A stretch of DNA of 10,358 bases from Selenomonadaceae bacterium (GTDB lineage Bacteria; Bacillota; Negativicutes; Selenomonadales; Selenomonadaceae). The stretch's first letter is position 1, and the number at the start of each line of letters is the position of its first letter. The notes under the pieces were generated by a model. The model was not told the origin of the DNA. It made no database searches and saw only the letters and a program-made list of their open reading frames with translations. This document shows, one piece after another, positions 1 to 5,481 of this stretch. The position numbers were made by a program, and so were the translations under genes. The DNA is taken from NCBI GenBank assembly GCA_016286075.1, contig JAEERZ010000053.1:1-10358 (forward strand), read 5' to 3'.

Positions 1-102
1 AACGGCTGCAAAAATATCCAGGGCTTTTATTTCGCCCACCCGATGACGAAAGAGGATTACCTCGACCGCCTTTCGAGCAAATCGAAGCCGGTGAATTCGT
101 AA
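1..102 (+). CDS. C-terminal end of a probable EAL-domain cyclic-di-GMP phosphodiesterase (5' truncated by the window)
   Basis: An open frame enters from the left edge and ends at TAA (100-102), giving 33 residues that begin NGCKNIQGFYFAHPMTKEDY. The pattern IQGFYFAHPM, followed by a short acidic helix, is the typical last strand and helix of EAL domains, where the usual form is xxQGYYFxxPM. EAL proteins hydrolyse cyclic-di-GMP and control motility and surface attachment. Only this tail is visible, so the catalytic residues, any sensor domain and the activity cannot be judged. The frame is followed within a few bases by a good terminator, so it is the last gene of its transcript. The family call is inference from about 15 residues. 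Confidence 0.6.
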   Translation, partial: NGCKNIQGFYFAHPMTKEDYLDRLSSKSKPVNS

Positions 103-105
103 AAC

Positions 106-136
106 AAAAGGCTTGGCCATACGCCGAGCCTTTTTT
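106..136 (+). terminator. Rho-independent terminator of the EAL-like gene
   Basis: A 10-bp stem (108-117 with 123-132, one G-T pair) closes a 5-base loop (118-122) and runs straight into TTTTTT. It begins four bases after the upstream stop codon. Confidence 0.85.
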
Positions 137-156
137 CGTGCCGCAATGAAAATTTA

Positions 157-193
157 GGTCAAAAAGTCAAAAATAACATTTGACTTTTTGACC
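157..193. promoter_or_regulatory. 37-bp perfect inverted repeat of CtsR-like heptads, probable operator of clpB
   Basis: Arms of 15 bp (157-171 and 179-193) are perfect inverse copies around a 7-base spacer. Each arm is two heptads, GGTCAAA and AGTCAAA, separated by one base. The known CtsR operator is RGTCAAA-NAN-RGTCAAA, so the heptad matches but the gap is 1 rather than 3, and the whole is palindromic. The right arm contains the -35 hexamer of the clpB promoter, so a bound protein would block RNA polymerase. Assignment to CtsR is inference. The same repeat could also act as a second, A+T-rich terminator, because TTTTCTT follows it. Confidence 0.6.
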
Positions 194-207
194 TTTTCTT
201 GTATAAT
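180..207 (+). promoter_or_regulatory. Sigma-70-type promoter of clpB
   Basis: TTGACT (180-185), a 16-bp spacer and a perfect TATAAT (202-207). Transcription should start near 213-215, leaving a leader of about 60 bases before the clpB start codon. The -35 lies inside the right arm of the inverted repeat, which argues for repression under non-stress conditions. Confidence 0.8.
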
Positions 208-275
208 AGAAACAGGAAAAAGAAACCATACCATCAAAGAACATTCATTTCGTATATAGATAGGAGGAAAACATC

Positions 276-2849
276 ATGGGAGCTGAAAAATATACGCAGA
301 AAACCTTGGAGGCCCTGCAGACGGCGCAGCAGACAGCCGCGCTGCATTACCATCAGGAAATCACGTCGGCGCACCTTTTGCTGGCGCTGGTCAAGGAGCC
401 GGAAGGCCTCCTGGCCACGATTTTCGAGGAAGCGAATACGGACCTCGCGATGCTTCGCGCACGGCTGGAGCAGCTTCTCCGGAAGATTCCCAGCGTCAAA
501 GGGCAGGACCGTCTGACGATGGGCGTCGATATGGCGCGGGTCATGGCGAAGGCCGAGGCCGAAGCGACGCGCATGAAGGACGACTTCGTCTCCACCGAGC
601 ATCTTTTGATCGGCGTCATCAGCGACGGCAGCGACGACGTCAAAGCGGCCTGCCGCGAATTCGGGCTGACGAAGGGCAAGGTCGAAGACTCCATCAAGAA
701 GAACCGCAAACAGAATGTCACCAGCGACCACCCAGAGGACGGCTACAAGTCCCTCGAAAAATACGGGCGCGACCTGACAGCGGCGGCGCGCGCCGGAAAA
801 CTCGACCCGGTCATCGGACGCGACGAGGAAATCCGGCGCACCATCGAAATTCTGTCGCGGCGCACCAAAAACAATCCGGTGCTGATCGGCGAGCCGGGCG
901 TCGGCAAGACCGCCATCGTCGAAGGACTGGCCCGGCGCATCGTCGCCGGGGACGTACCGGAGTCGCTGAAACATAAGACGCTGTACTCCCTCGATCTCGG
1001 CGCATTGGTCGCGGGCGCGAAGTTCCGCGGCGAATTCGAGGAACGATTGAAAGCGGTGCTGAACGAAATCGCGAAGTCGGAAGGACAGATCTTGCTGTTC
1101 ATCGACGAAGTGCATACGGTAGTCGGCGCGGGCGCGGCGGAAGGCGCCATGGACGCGGGCAACCTCTTGAAGCCGATGCTGGCCCGCGGCGAGCTTCGCT
1201 GCATCGGCGCGACGACGCTGAACGAATACCGCAAATACATCGAAAAGGATACGGCTCTGGAACGCCGTTTCCAGCCCGTCATGGTCGGAGAACCGACCGT
1301 GGAGGACACGCTGTCGATTCTACGCGGCCTCAAGGAACGCTACGAGGTCCATCACGGCGTCCGCATTCGCGATGCGGCGCTGGTGGCGGCGGCGACGCTC
1401 TCGGACCGTTACATTTCTGATCGATTCCTGCCGGACAAGGCGATCGATTTGGTCGATGAGGCGGCGGCAAAACTCCGCACCGAGATCGAGTCGGTGCCCG
1501 CGCCGATCGACGAAGTACAGCGGAAAATCATGCAGCTCGAGATCGAAGAACAGGCGTTGAACAAAGAAAACGACGAGGCGTCGAAAACGCGGCTCGCCTC
1601 GCTTTCGGAGGAAAAGAAAGCGCTGAAGGAAAAAGAGGCGTCCCTGCAAGCCCGTTGGGAAGCGGAAAAGCAGGGAATCCTTCGAGTTCGCGCCATCAAG
1701 CGCGAAATGGACGACGCGCGGCACCAGATGGAGATTGCCGAACGCGGAGGCGACCTCGCGAAAGCATCGGAAATCAAATACAGCACCATGCCCGCCCTCG
1801 AAAAGAAAATGAAAGACGAGGAAACGCGCCTTGCGGGCGAGGCCGAGGACGCAAGGCTTTTGAAAGAGGAAGTCGGCGAAGAGGACATCGCCTCGGTGGT
1901 CAGCCGCTGGACCGGCATCCCGGTCACGAAGATGCTGACCGGCGAGCGGGAAAAGCTCGTGCATCTGGCGGACGTGCTCCATGAGCGCGTTGTCGGGCAG
2001 GACGAAGCCGTCACCGTGGTCAGCCAGGCGATTCTCCGCGCCCGCGCCGGCATCAAAGACCCGAACCGCCCAATCGGTTCGTTCATCTTCCTTGGCCCTA
2101 CCGGCGTCGGCAAGACCGAGTTGGCGAAGACGTTGGCCGAAGCGCTCTTTGACGATGAGCGCAGCATGATTCGCATTGACATGAGCGAATACATGGAAAA
2201 GCACTCCGTGGCAAGGCTCATCGGAGCGCCTCCGGGCTACGTCGGCTACGACGAGGGGGGGCAGCTCACCGAGGCCGTGCGTCGCCGTCCCTACAGCGTC
2301 ATCCTGCTCGACGAAATCGAGAAAGCGCACCGCGACGTGTTCAACGTATTGCTGCAAATCCTCGACGACGGCCGCCTGACCGACGGCAAGGGCCGCGTCG
2401 TCAATTTCAAGAACACGGTCGTCATTATGACGTCAAACCTCGGCTCTCACGAGATCCTGAACAAGAAATTCGAGGAAGCGGAGGCGGCGGTCAAAGAAAT
2501 GCTGAAAGAGTATTTCCGTCCCGAGTTCCTGAACCGCGTCGACGACATCGTGGTGTTCCACGCGCTTGACCGGGCGGAAGTCAAGGCTATCGCCGCGCTG
2601 CTCCTGAAGAGCCTCGGCGCTCGCCTCGAAAAGCAGATCCGGCTGAAGCTCACTTGGAGCGAAGCGGCCCTCGACGCGCTGGCCGACCAGGGCTTCGACC
2701 CGGACTTCGGCGCAAGGCCGCTGAAGCGTCTCCTCTCCCACACCATCGAAACCCTGATTTCCGAAAAGGTCATCAAAGGCGAGGTGCAGGAGGGCGACAC
2801 CGTGGCCATCGGCATGGTCGGAGGACAATTCACGGCGGAAAAAGCGTAA
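276..2849 (+). CDS. clpB: ATP-dependent disaggregase ClpB (Hsp100)
   Basis: ClpB is a cytosolic AAA+ ring that works with DnaK/DnaJ/GrpE to pull polypeptides out of heat-induced aggregates. The 857 residues match the usual length. Visible parts in order are a Clp N-domain (about 1-145); NBD1 with Walker A GEPGVGKT (205-212), Walker B LLFIDEVH (273-280) and the ERR arginine finger (329-331); a charged coiled-coil middle domain (about 405-525); and NBD2 with Walker A GPTGVGKT (607-614), the pore loop GYVGYDEGG (654-662), Walker B VILLDE (675-680) and sensor-2 GARPLKR (812-818). The middle domain and length separate it from ClpA, ClpC and ClpX. AGGAGG lies 8 bases before the ATG. The NBD1 pore loop reads AKFRGEF, with Phe250 where E. 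coli ClpB has Tyr251. It stands alone between terminators, and regulation is by the inverted-repeat operator upstream. Confidence 0.97.
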   Translation: MGAEKYTQKTLEALQTAQQTAALHYHQEITSAHLLLALVKEPEGLLATIFEEANTDLAMLRARLEQLLRKIPSVKGQDRLTMGVDMARVMAKAEAEATRMKDDFVSTEHLLIGVISDGSDDVKAACREFGLTKGKVEDSIKKNRKQNVTSDHPEDGYKSLEKYGRDLTAAARAGKLDPVIGRDEEIRRTIEILSRRTKNNPVLIGEPGVGKTAIVEGLARRIVAGDVPESLKHKTLYSLDLGALVAGAKFRGEFEERLKAVLNEIAKSEGQILLFIDEVHTVVGAGAAEGAMDAGNLLKPMLARGELRCIGATTLNEYRKYIEKDTALERRFQPVMVGEPTVEDTLSILRGLKERYEVHHGVRIRDAALVAAATLSDRYISDRFLPDKAIDLVDEAAAKLRTEIESVPAPIDEVQRKIMQLEIEEQALNKENDEASKTRLASLSEEKKALKEKEASLQARWEAEKQGILRVRAIKREMDDARHQMEIAERGGDLAKASEIKYSTMPALEKKMKDEETRLAGEAEDARLLKEEVGEEDIASVVSRWTGIPVTKMLTGEREKLVHLADVLHERVVGQDEAVTVVSQAILRARAGIKDPNRPIGSFIFLGPTGVGKTELAKTLAEALFDDERSMIRIDMSEYMEKHSVARLIGAPPGYVGYDEGGQLTEAVRRRPYSVILLDEIEKAHRDVFNVLLQILDDGRLTDGKGRVVNFKNTVVIMTSNLGSHEILNKKFEEAEAAVKEMLKEYFRPEFLNRVDDIVVFHALDRAEVKAIAALLLKSLGARLEKQIRLKLTWSEAALDALADQGFDPDFGARPLKRLLSHTIETLISEKVIKGEVQEGDTVAIGMVGGQFTAEKA

Positions 2850-2864
2850 CAAGGACTCGCATGA

Positions 2865-2900
2865 CAAAAGCAGGGCGTCCAGTCGGGCGCCCTGCTTTTG
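2865..2900 (+). terminator. Terminator of clpB
   Basis: A 16-bp stem (2865-2880 with 2885-2900, one G-T pair) closes an AGTC loop, 15 bases after the clpB stop. The T-run is mainly the TTTT inside the 3' arm, so the tail beyond the stem is weak. Confidence 0.75.
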
Positions 2901-2923
2901 CTATTCCCTGTTATACAAAAGAA

Positions 2924-2949
2924 CGCCGGAAGGTTTTGCCCTTCCGGCG
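2924..2949. terminator. Bidirectional terminator between clpB and the convergent small gene
   Basis: A perfect 10-bp G+C-rich stem (2924-2933 with 2940-2949) with a TTTTGC loop. The plus strand continues CTTTCATTTTT and the minus strand continues TTCTTTTG, so it can end transcripts from either side. It lies 12 bases beyond the stop of the minus-strand gene. Confidence 0.8.
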
Positions 2950-2961
2950 CTTTCATTTTTA

Positions 2962-3273
2962 CTACTGGGAAATGTCCATCGTGTTTTGGCGGATTGCGGC
3001 AAGCGTCGCGTTTTTCGTGTAGGCTTGCTTCTCCTCAAACTGCTCGAAAGTAGTCGTCGTTTCCTGCATCTTCTCCGCCGTCGCCCGGCTGCCTTCTCGA
3101 GCGGCAACCTCATTGGACTGCTGGAATTTGGACGAACCCGCTTTCGTCTCGCTCCCGAAATTGGATACGCTCAGGTTCCTCCCCGCCTCTTTGGACGTTT
3201 CGTGTGCCGCGCTGTATCCTTGCTGCGCTGTTTGATTGGCAATCGTGTTAAGTCCTACATTACCGATCAACAT
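2962..3273 (-). CDS. Small hydrophilic protein of unknown function, 103 aa
   Basis: I do not recognise the family. The product starts MLIGNVGLNTIANQ and ends IRQNTMDISQ. It has no Cys, Trp or Pro, no signal peptide and no membrane segment. The first 20 residues are mildly hydrophobic, and the rest is rich in Ser, Thr, Gln, Glu and Lys, consistent with a helical or partly disordered chain, with a TTTT run near residue 74. The start is set by AAGGAGG (3282-3288), 8 bases before the ATG at 3273. An in-frame ATG two codons earlier sits too close to that site. That the gene is real is supported by this ribosome site, a near-consensus promoter upstream and a terminator downstream. It stands alone as a single-gene unit, and the promoter strength suggests an abundant transcript. 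Confidence 0.8.
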   Translation of the reverse strand: MLIGNVGLNTIANQTAQQGYSAAHETSKEAGRNLSVSNFGSETKAGSSKFQQSNEVAAREGSRATAEKMQETTTTFEQFEEKQAYTKNATLAAIRQNTMDISQ

Positions 3274-3309
3274 TTTCATTACCTCCTTGTCTGATAATAT
3301 TTCACCTTG

Positions 3310-3338
3310 ATTATATAGCGAAATATTTTTGTATGCAA
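3310..3338 (-). promoter_or_regulatory. Promoter of the 103-aa gene
   Basis: Read on the minus strand: TTGCAT (3338-3333), a 17-bp spacer and a perfect TATAAT (3315-3310). It lies about 37 bases before the start codon, in the right orientation. Confidence 0.8.
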
Positions 3339-3341
3339 GTA

Positions 3342-3379
3342 TTTTTTTAATTTTTTTCAAGTTTTTTTCAAACTTTTTT
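3342..3379 (-). promoter_or_regulatory. Phased A-tracts (bent DNA or UP element) upstream of the 103-aa gene promoter
   Basis: Four runs of 6-7 A on the minus strand (3342-3348, 3351-3357, 3362-3368, 3374-3379) have centres about 9, 11 and 11.5 bp apart, near one helical turn. They lie directly upstream of the -35, where the RNA polymerase alpha subunit binds UP elements. They also extend the T-rich zone that follows the tRNA terminator. A function as UP element or bend is inference. Confidence 0.55.
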
Positions 3380-3387
3380 GCATGGAC

Positions 3388-3422
3388 AAAAAAACGGCCT
3401 CCGGAAAAAGCTCCGAAGACCG
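3388..3422 (-). terminator. Terminator of the tRNA-Ser gene
   Basis: On the minus strand an 11-bp stem (3422-3412 with 3405-3395, two G-T pairs) around a 6-base loop is followed by seven T residues (3394-3388). It starts 9 bases after the tRNA 3' end. Confidence 0.85.
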
Positions 3423-3430
3423 ATAATTAC

Positions 3431-3519
3431 TGGCGGAGAGAGTGGGATTCGAACCCACGGTGCGTTGCCGCATCACTGGTTTTCAAGACCAGCTCCTTAA
3501 ACCGCTCGGACACCTCTCC
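3431..3519 (-). tRNA. tRNA-Ser (anticodon UGA)
   Basis: The minus strand reads as a class II tRNA of 89 bases. The acceptor GGAGAGG pairs with TCTCTCC (one G-T), followed by discriminator G and an encoded CCA. The anticodon stem CTGGT/ACCAG holds the loop CTTGAAA, giving anticodon TGA (plus strand 3483-3485). A long variable arm, as in tRNA-Ser, lies between that stem and the T arm, whose loop contains TTCGAAT. It reads UCA codons, and other UCN codons by wobble. Confidence 0.97.
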
Positions 3520-3534
3520 ATAGGAAACGTATTT

Positions 3535-3563
3535 ATTATAGCAGGGCGCGTCAGCGCGGTCAA
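3535..3563 (-). promoter_or_regulatory. Promoter of the tRNA-Ser gene
   Basis: On the minus strand: TTGACC (3563-3558), a 17-bp G+C-rich spacer and TATAAT (3540-3535). The -10 ends 15 bases before the mature tRNA 5' end. Confidence 0.85.
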
Positions 3564-3587
3564 GAAAAGCGCCGATTGTATATTTTG

Positions 3588-3606
3588 AAATTTTCCCAAA
3601 TTTTCC
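3588..3606 (+). repeat. Two direct repeats AAATTTTCC one helical turn apart, upstream of the hyd promoter
   Basis: AAATTTTCC occurs at 3588-3596 and again at 3598-3606, exactly 10 bp start to start. The pair lies 24-42 bp upstream of the hyd -10, on one face of the helix, where an activator or bend could act. No named regulator motif fits. Confidence 0.4.
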
Positions 3607-3626
3607 TATGCTAAAAGGAATACATC

Positions 3627-3635
3627 TGCTATAAT
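3627..3635 (+). promoter_or_regulatory. Extended -10 promoter of the hydCBA operon
   Basis: TGCTATAAT is a full extended -10 (TGN then TATAAT, 3630-3635). No acceptable -35 hexamer exists at 16-18 bp, where the sequence is near TATGCT. Such promoters rely on the TG contact or on an activator. The leader to the hydC ATG would be about 75 bases. Confidence 0.6.
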
Positions 3636-3678
3636 AACATTTATATATTGCGAGATTTTTTCAAGCAATAATATGACG

Positions 3679-3698
3679 CGAAGCGCGCCGCCGCTTCG
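3679..3698 (+). other. Hairpin in the hydC leader
   Basis: CGAAGCG (3679-3685) pairs with CGCTTCG (3692-3698) around a 6-base loop. It ends 5 bases before the GGGGGGA ribosome site (3704-3710), and no T-run follows. It may shape ribosome access or protect the 5' end; this is inference. Confidence 0.4.
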
Positions 3699-3715
3699 TT
3701 TATGGGGGGATTTTG

Positions 3716-4216
3716 ATGGCAACGGAAAATGCGCCGGAATTCGTCATTACCGATGAATTGGCGCGAAAGATTGACCGGGTGCTGGACGAACACGAACACG
3801 ACGCGACGCAAATCGTCGGCGTGCTCCTCGACGTGCAGGATCTGATCGATCTGCAGTATGTGCCTCAATCGGTGGCTTTCTACGTTGCACAGAAGCTGCC
3901 GATCAAGGTATCAGTAATCTACGACTGCCTGACGTTTTACTCGGCGCTTTCGCCTACGCCGCGCGCCAAGTATCCGGTGCAGGTCTGCCGCTCCATCGCC
4001 TGCAAAGTGAACGGCAGCGACTCTCTTTTGGAAACGGTGAAGGAGGTCTTGGGCGTCGAGCCGGGCCAGATCACTTACGACGGCCGCTTCACCATTGAGG
4101 AAGTCTCCTGCTTCGGCGCCTGCGACGTCGCGCCGGCAATCCGCATCAACGGCACAGTCTACGGACACCTCGACACCACGGAAAAAGTCCGCGCCGTGCT
4201 CGAGAAATTCATGTGA
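3716..4216 (+). CDS. hydC: NuoE-like [2Fe-2S] subunit of a multimeric [FeFe]-hydrogenase (HydC)
   Basis: This is the thioredoxin-fold [2Fe-2S] subunit that sits beside the flavin subunit in NADH-linked hydrogenases and complex I. The 166 residues match NuoE/HydC. The four cluster cysteines are C91, C96, C132 and C136 (C-x4-C and C-x3-C, within VCRSIAC and SCFGAC). The N-terminal helical part holds a typical QYVPQSVAFYVAQKL segment (47-61). The ATG at 3716 is preceded by GGGGGGA five bases away; an in-frame TTG directly before it is less likely. It is the first gene of the operon, and its stop overlaps the AGGAGG of hydB. A stand-alone complex I subunit is unlikely, since the next two genes encode a NuoF-like protein and an [FeFe]-hydrogenase. 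Confidence 0.9.
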   Translation: MATENAPEFVITDELARKIDRVLDEHEHDATQIVGVLLDVQDLIDLQYVPQSVAFYVAQKLPIKVSVIYDCLTFYSALSPTPRAKYPVQVCRSIACKVNGSDSLLETVKEVLGVEPGQITYDGRFTIEEVSCFGACDVAPAIRINGTVYGHLDTTEKVRAVLEKFM

Positions 4217-4229
4217 GGAGGCGGACAAT

Positions 4230-5480
4230 ATGGGGAATGAAGTAACATTTATCACGAAAAACTTTGGCCGATACGACCCGATGTCCATCGACTCCTATCT
4301 CTCGATCGGCGGCTATTCCGCACTGAAGCGCGCCATCTCGATGGACGGGGAGGACATTGCCTCCAAGATTGCCGAGGCGAAAGTCAAAGGACGCGGCGGC
4401 GCGGCCTACGATATGGGGCGCAAATGGTCTCAGTCCCGAGGCGTAAAAGCCCCGCACAAGGTCGTCATCTGCAACGCCGATGAAGGCGAGACTTGCACAT
4501 TCAAGGATCGGGAAATCATCACCCACGATCCCTTCAATTTGATAGAAGCGATTACTATCTGCGGCTACACGGTGAACGCGCAGGACGCCTATATTTATAT
4601 GCGCGAGGAATACCGTCATCTGCGGCCCCGCATCTTGAACGCGATCAAGCAGGCGGAGGAAAAGGGCTTCCTCGGCGACCGCATCTTGGGAACGGACTTT
4701 TCTTTCCGCATTCATCTGTACTCCGGCGCGGGCGCTTACGTCTGCGGCGAGGGCACGGCGCTGATTCGTTCCATTGAAGGCAAAGCGGGTCGTCCGCGCA
4801 TGAAGCCGCCTTTCATGAAGGTCAGCGGCTTGTTTGCTCTTCCGACCTGCGTCAATAACGTGGAGAGCTTCGCGATTGTGCCGCACCTCTTGATGGACGA
4901 TGAGCGCAAATATGTGAGCTACGGCTCCGGAGAATCCCTCGGCACGAAGCTCATCTGCCTCGGCGGCAATGTACGCCGTCCCGGCGTTTACGAGATTCCC
5001 TTCGGCACTACGGTACGCGATATCGTTTACGACCTCGGGCAGGGAATCCCTGGCGGCCACGGACTGCGGCTGATTCAGTTCGGCGGCGCGTCGGGCAAAG
5101 TCGCCGACAGCCGCATCCTCGACACGCCGTACACATACGACGACTTGAAAAAGGCGGGCGTCACCGTCGGTTCCGGCTCGGTTCTCGTCATTGACGACCG
5201 CACCACCGTCCTCGATTTCCTCCGCATGACGCAGGACTTCTTCTCCGAGGAATCCTGCGGCCAGTGTACGCCGTGCCGCGAAGGGAATCTCCACATCAAG
5301 CTGATTCTCGCGAAAATGGCGCGGGGCGAAGCGACGCAGGCCGATATCCGCGAGATGAAAAAAATCGCCTCGATTATGTCCATTTCGTCGCTCTGCGGCC
5401 TTGGCGAGTCGGCGCAAAACGCGTTGCTCTCCGCGATGAAGGTGTTCCCGGATACGTTTGAGTTAGGAGGGGAGAACTGA
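4230..5480 (+). CDS. hydB: NuoF-like flavoprotein subunit of a multimeric [FeFe]-hydrogenase (HydB), with a divergent nucleotide site
   Basis: In the family this subunit binds FMN, NAD(H) and one [4Fe-4S] cluster and passes electrons between pyridine nucleotide and the hydrogenase. The 416 residues cover only the NuoF core. The N-terminal thioredoxin-like and C-terminal 2[4Fe-4S] domains of large HydB proteins such as that of Thermotoga are absent. The [4Fe-4S] ligands are C343, C346, C349 and C389. The flavin/NADH motifs are altered: GRGGAAYDMGRKWSQ (54-68) for the usual GRGGAGFPTGxKWSF, ADEGETC (83-89) for ADExEPG, and CGEGTAL (172-178) for CGEETAL; KPPF (192-195) is kept. Loss of NAD(H) binding or another specificity is inference. 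The start is ATG 4230 with AGGAGG 8 bases upstream. The open frame extends further 5', but only inside hydC. Confidence 0.9.
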   Translation: MGNEVTFITKNFGRYDPMSIDSYLSIGGYSALKRAISMDGEDIASKIAEAKVKGRGGAAYDMGRKWSQSRGVKAPHKVVICNADEGETCTFKDREIITHDPFNLIEAITICGYTVNAQDAYIYMREEYRHLRPRILNAIKQAEEKGFLGDRILGTDFSFRIHLYSGAGAYVCGEGTALIRSIEGKAGRPRMKPPFMKVSGLFALPTCVNNVESFAIVPHLLMDDERKYVSYGSGESLGTKLICLGGNVRRPGVYEIPFGTTVRDIVYDLGQGIPGGHGLRLIQFGGASGKVADSRILDTPYTYDDLKKAGVTVGSGSVLVIDDRTTVLDFLRMTQDFFSEESCGQCTPCREGNLHIKLILAKMARGEATQADIREMKKIASIMSISSLCGLGESAQNALLSAMKVFPDTFELGGEN

Positions 5481-5481
5481 C

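Noticed and set aside
1320..2357. Long minus-strand frame of 345 codons opposite clpB
   Set aside because: It is the mirror of clpB codon bias in G+C-rich DNA. It has no ribosome site and no recognisable protein motifs, and clpB is certain.
3274..3360. Longer 132-aa version of the small minus-strand protein
   Set aside because: The extension would be translated from the promoter itself; the -10 lies inside it. The strong ribosome site is at 3282-3288.
3341..3380. T-rich block as a replication or attachment site next to a tRNA gene
   Set aside because: No DnaA boxes, no integrase gene and no duplicated tRNA 3' end were seen. Terminator tail plus promoter A-tracts explain it.
3329..3523. 64-codon plus-strand frame across the tRNA gene
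   Set aside because: It is antisense to tRNA-Ser and includes its terminator; no ribosome site.
3581..3606. Possible Rex (redox repressor) site upstream of hydC
   Set aside because: The sequence lacks the TTGT...ACAA palindrome of Rex operators; only a direct repeat is present.
4095..4229. 45-codon N-terminal extension of hydB
   Set aside because: It overlaps hydC in another frame and reads as low-complexity Ser/Pro/Arg sequence. The ATG at 4230 has an ideal AGGAGG.
4209..5417. 402-codon minus-strand frame opposite hydB
   Set aside because: It is antisense to a gene with clear cluster motifs; the composition-driven frame has no family resemblance.
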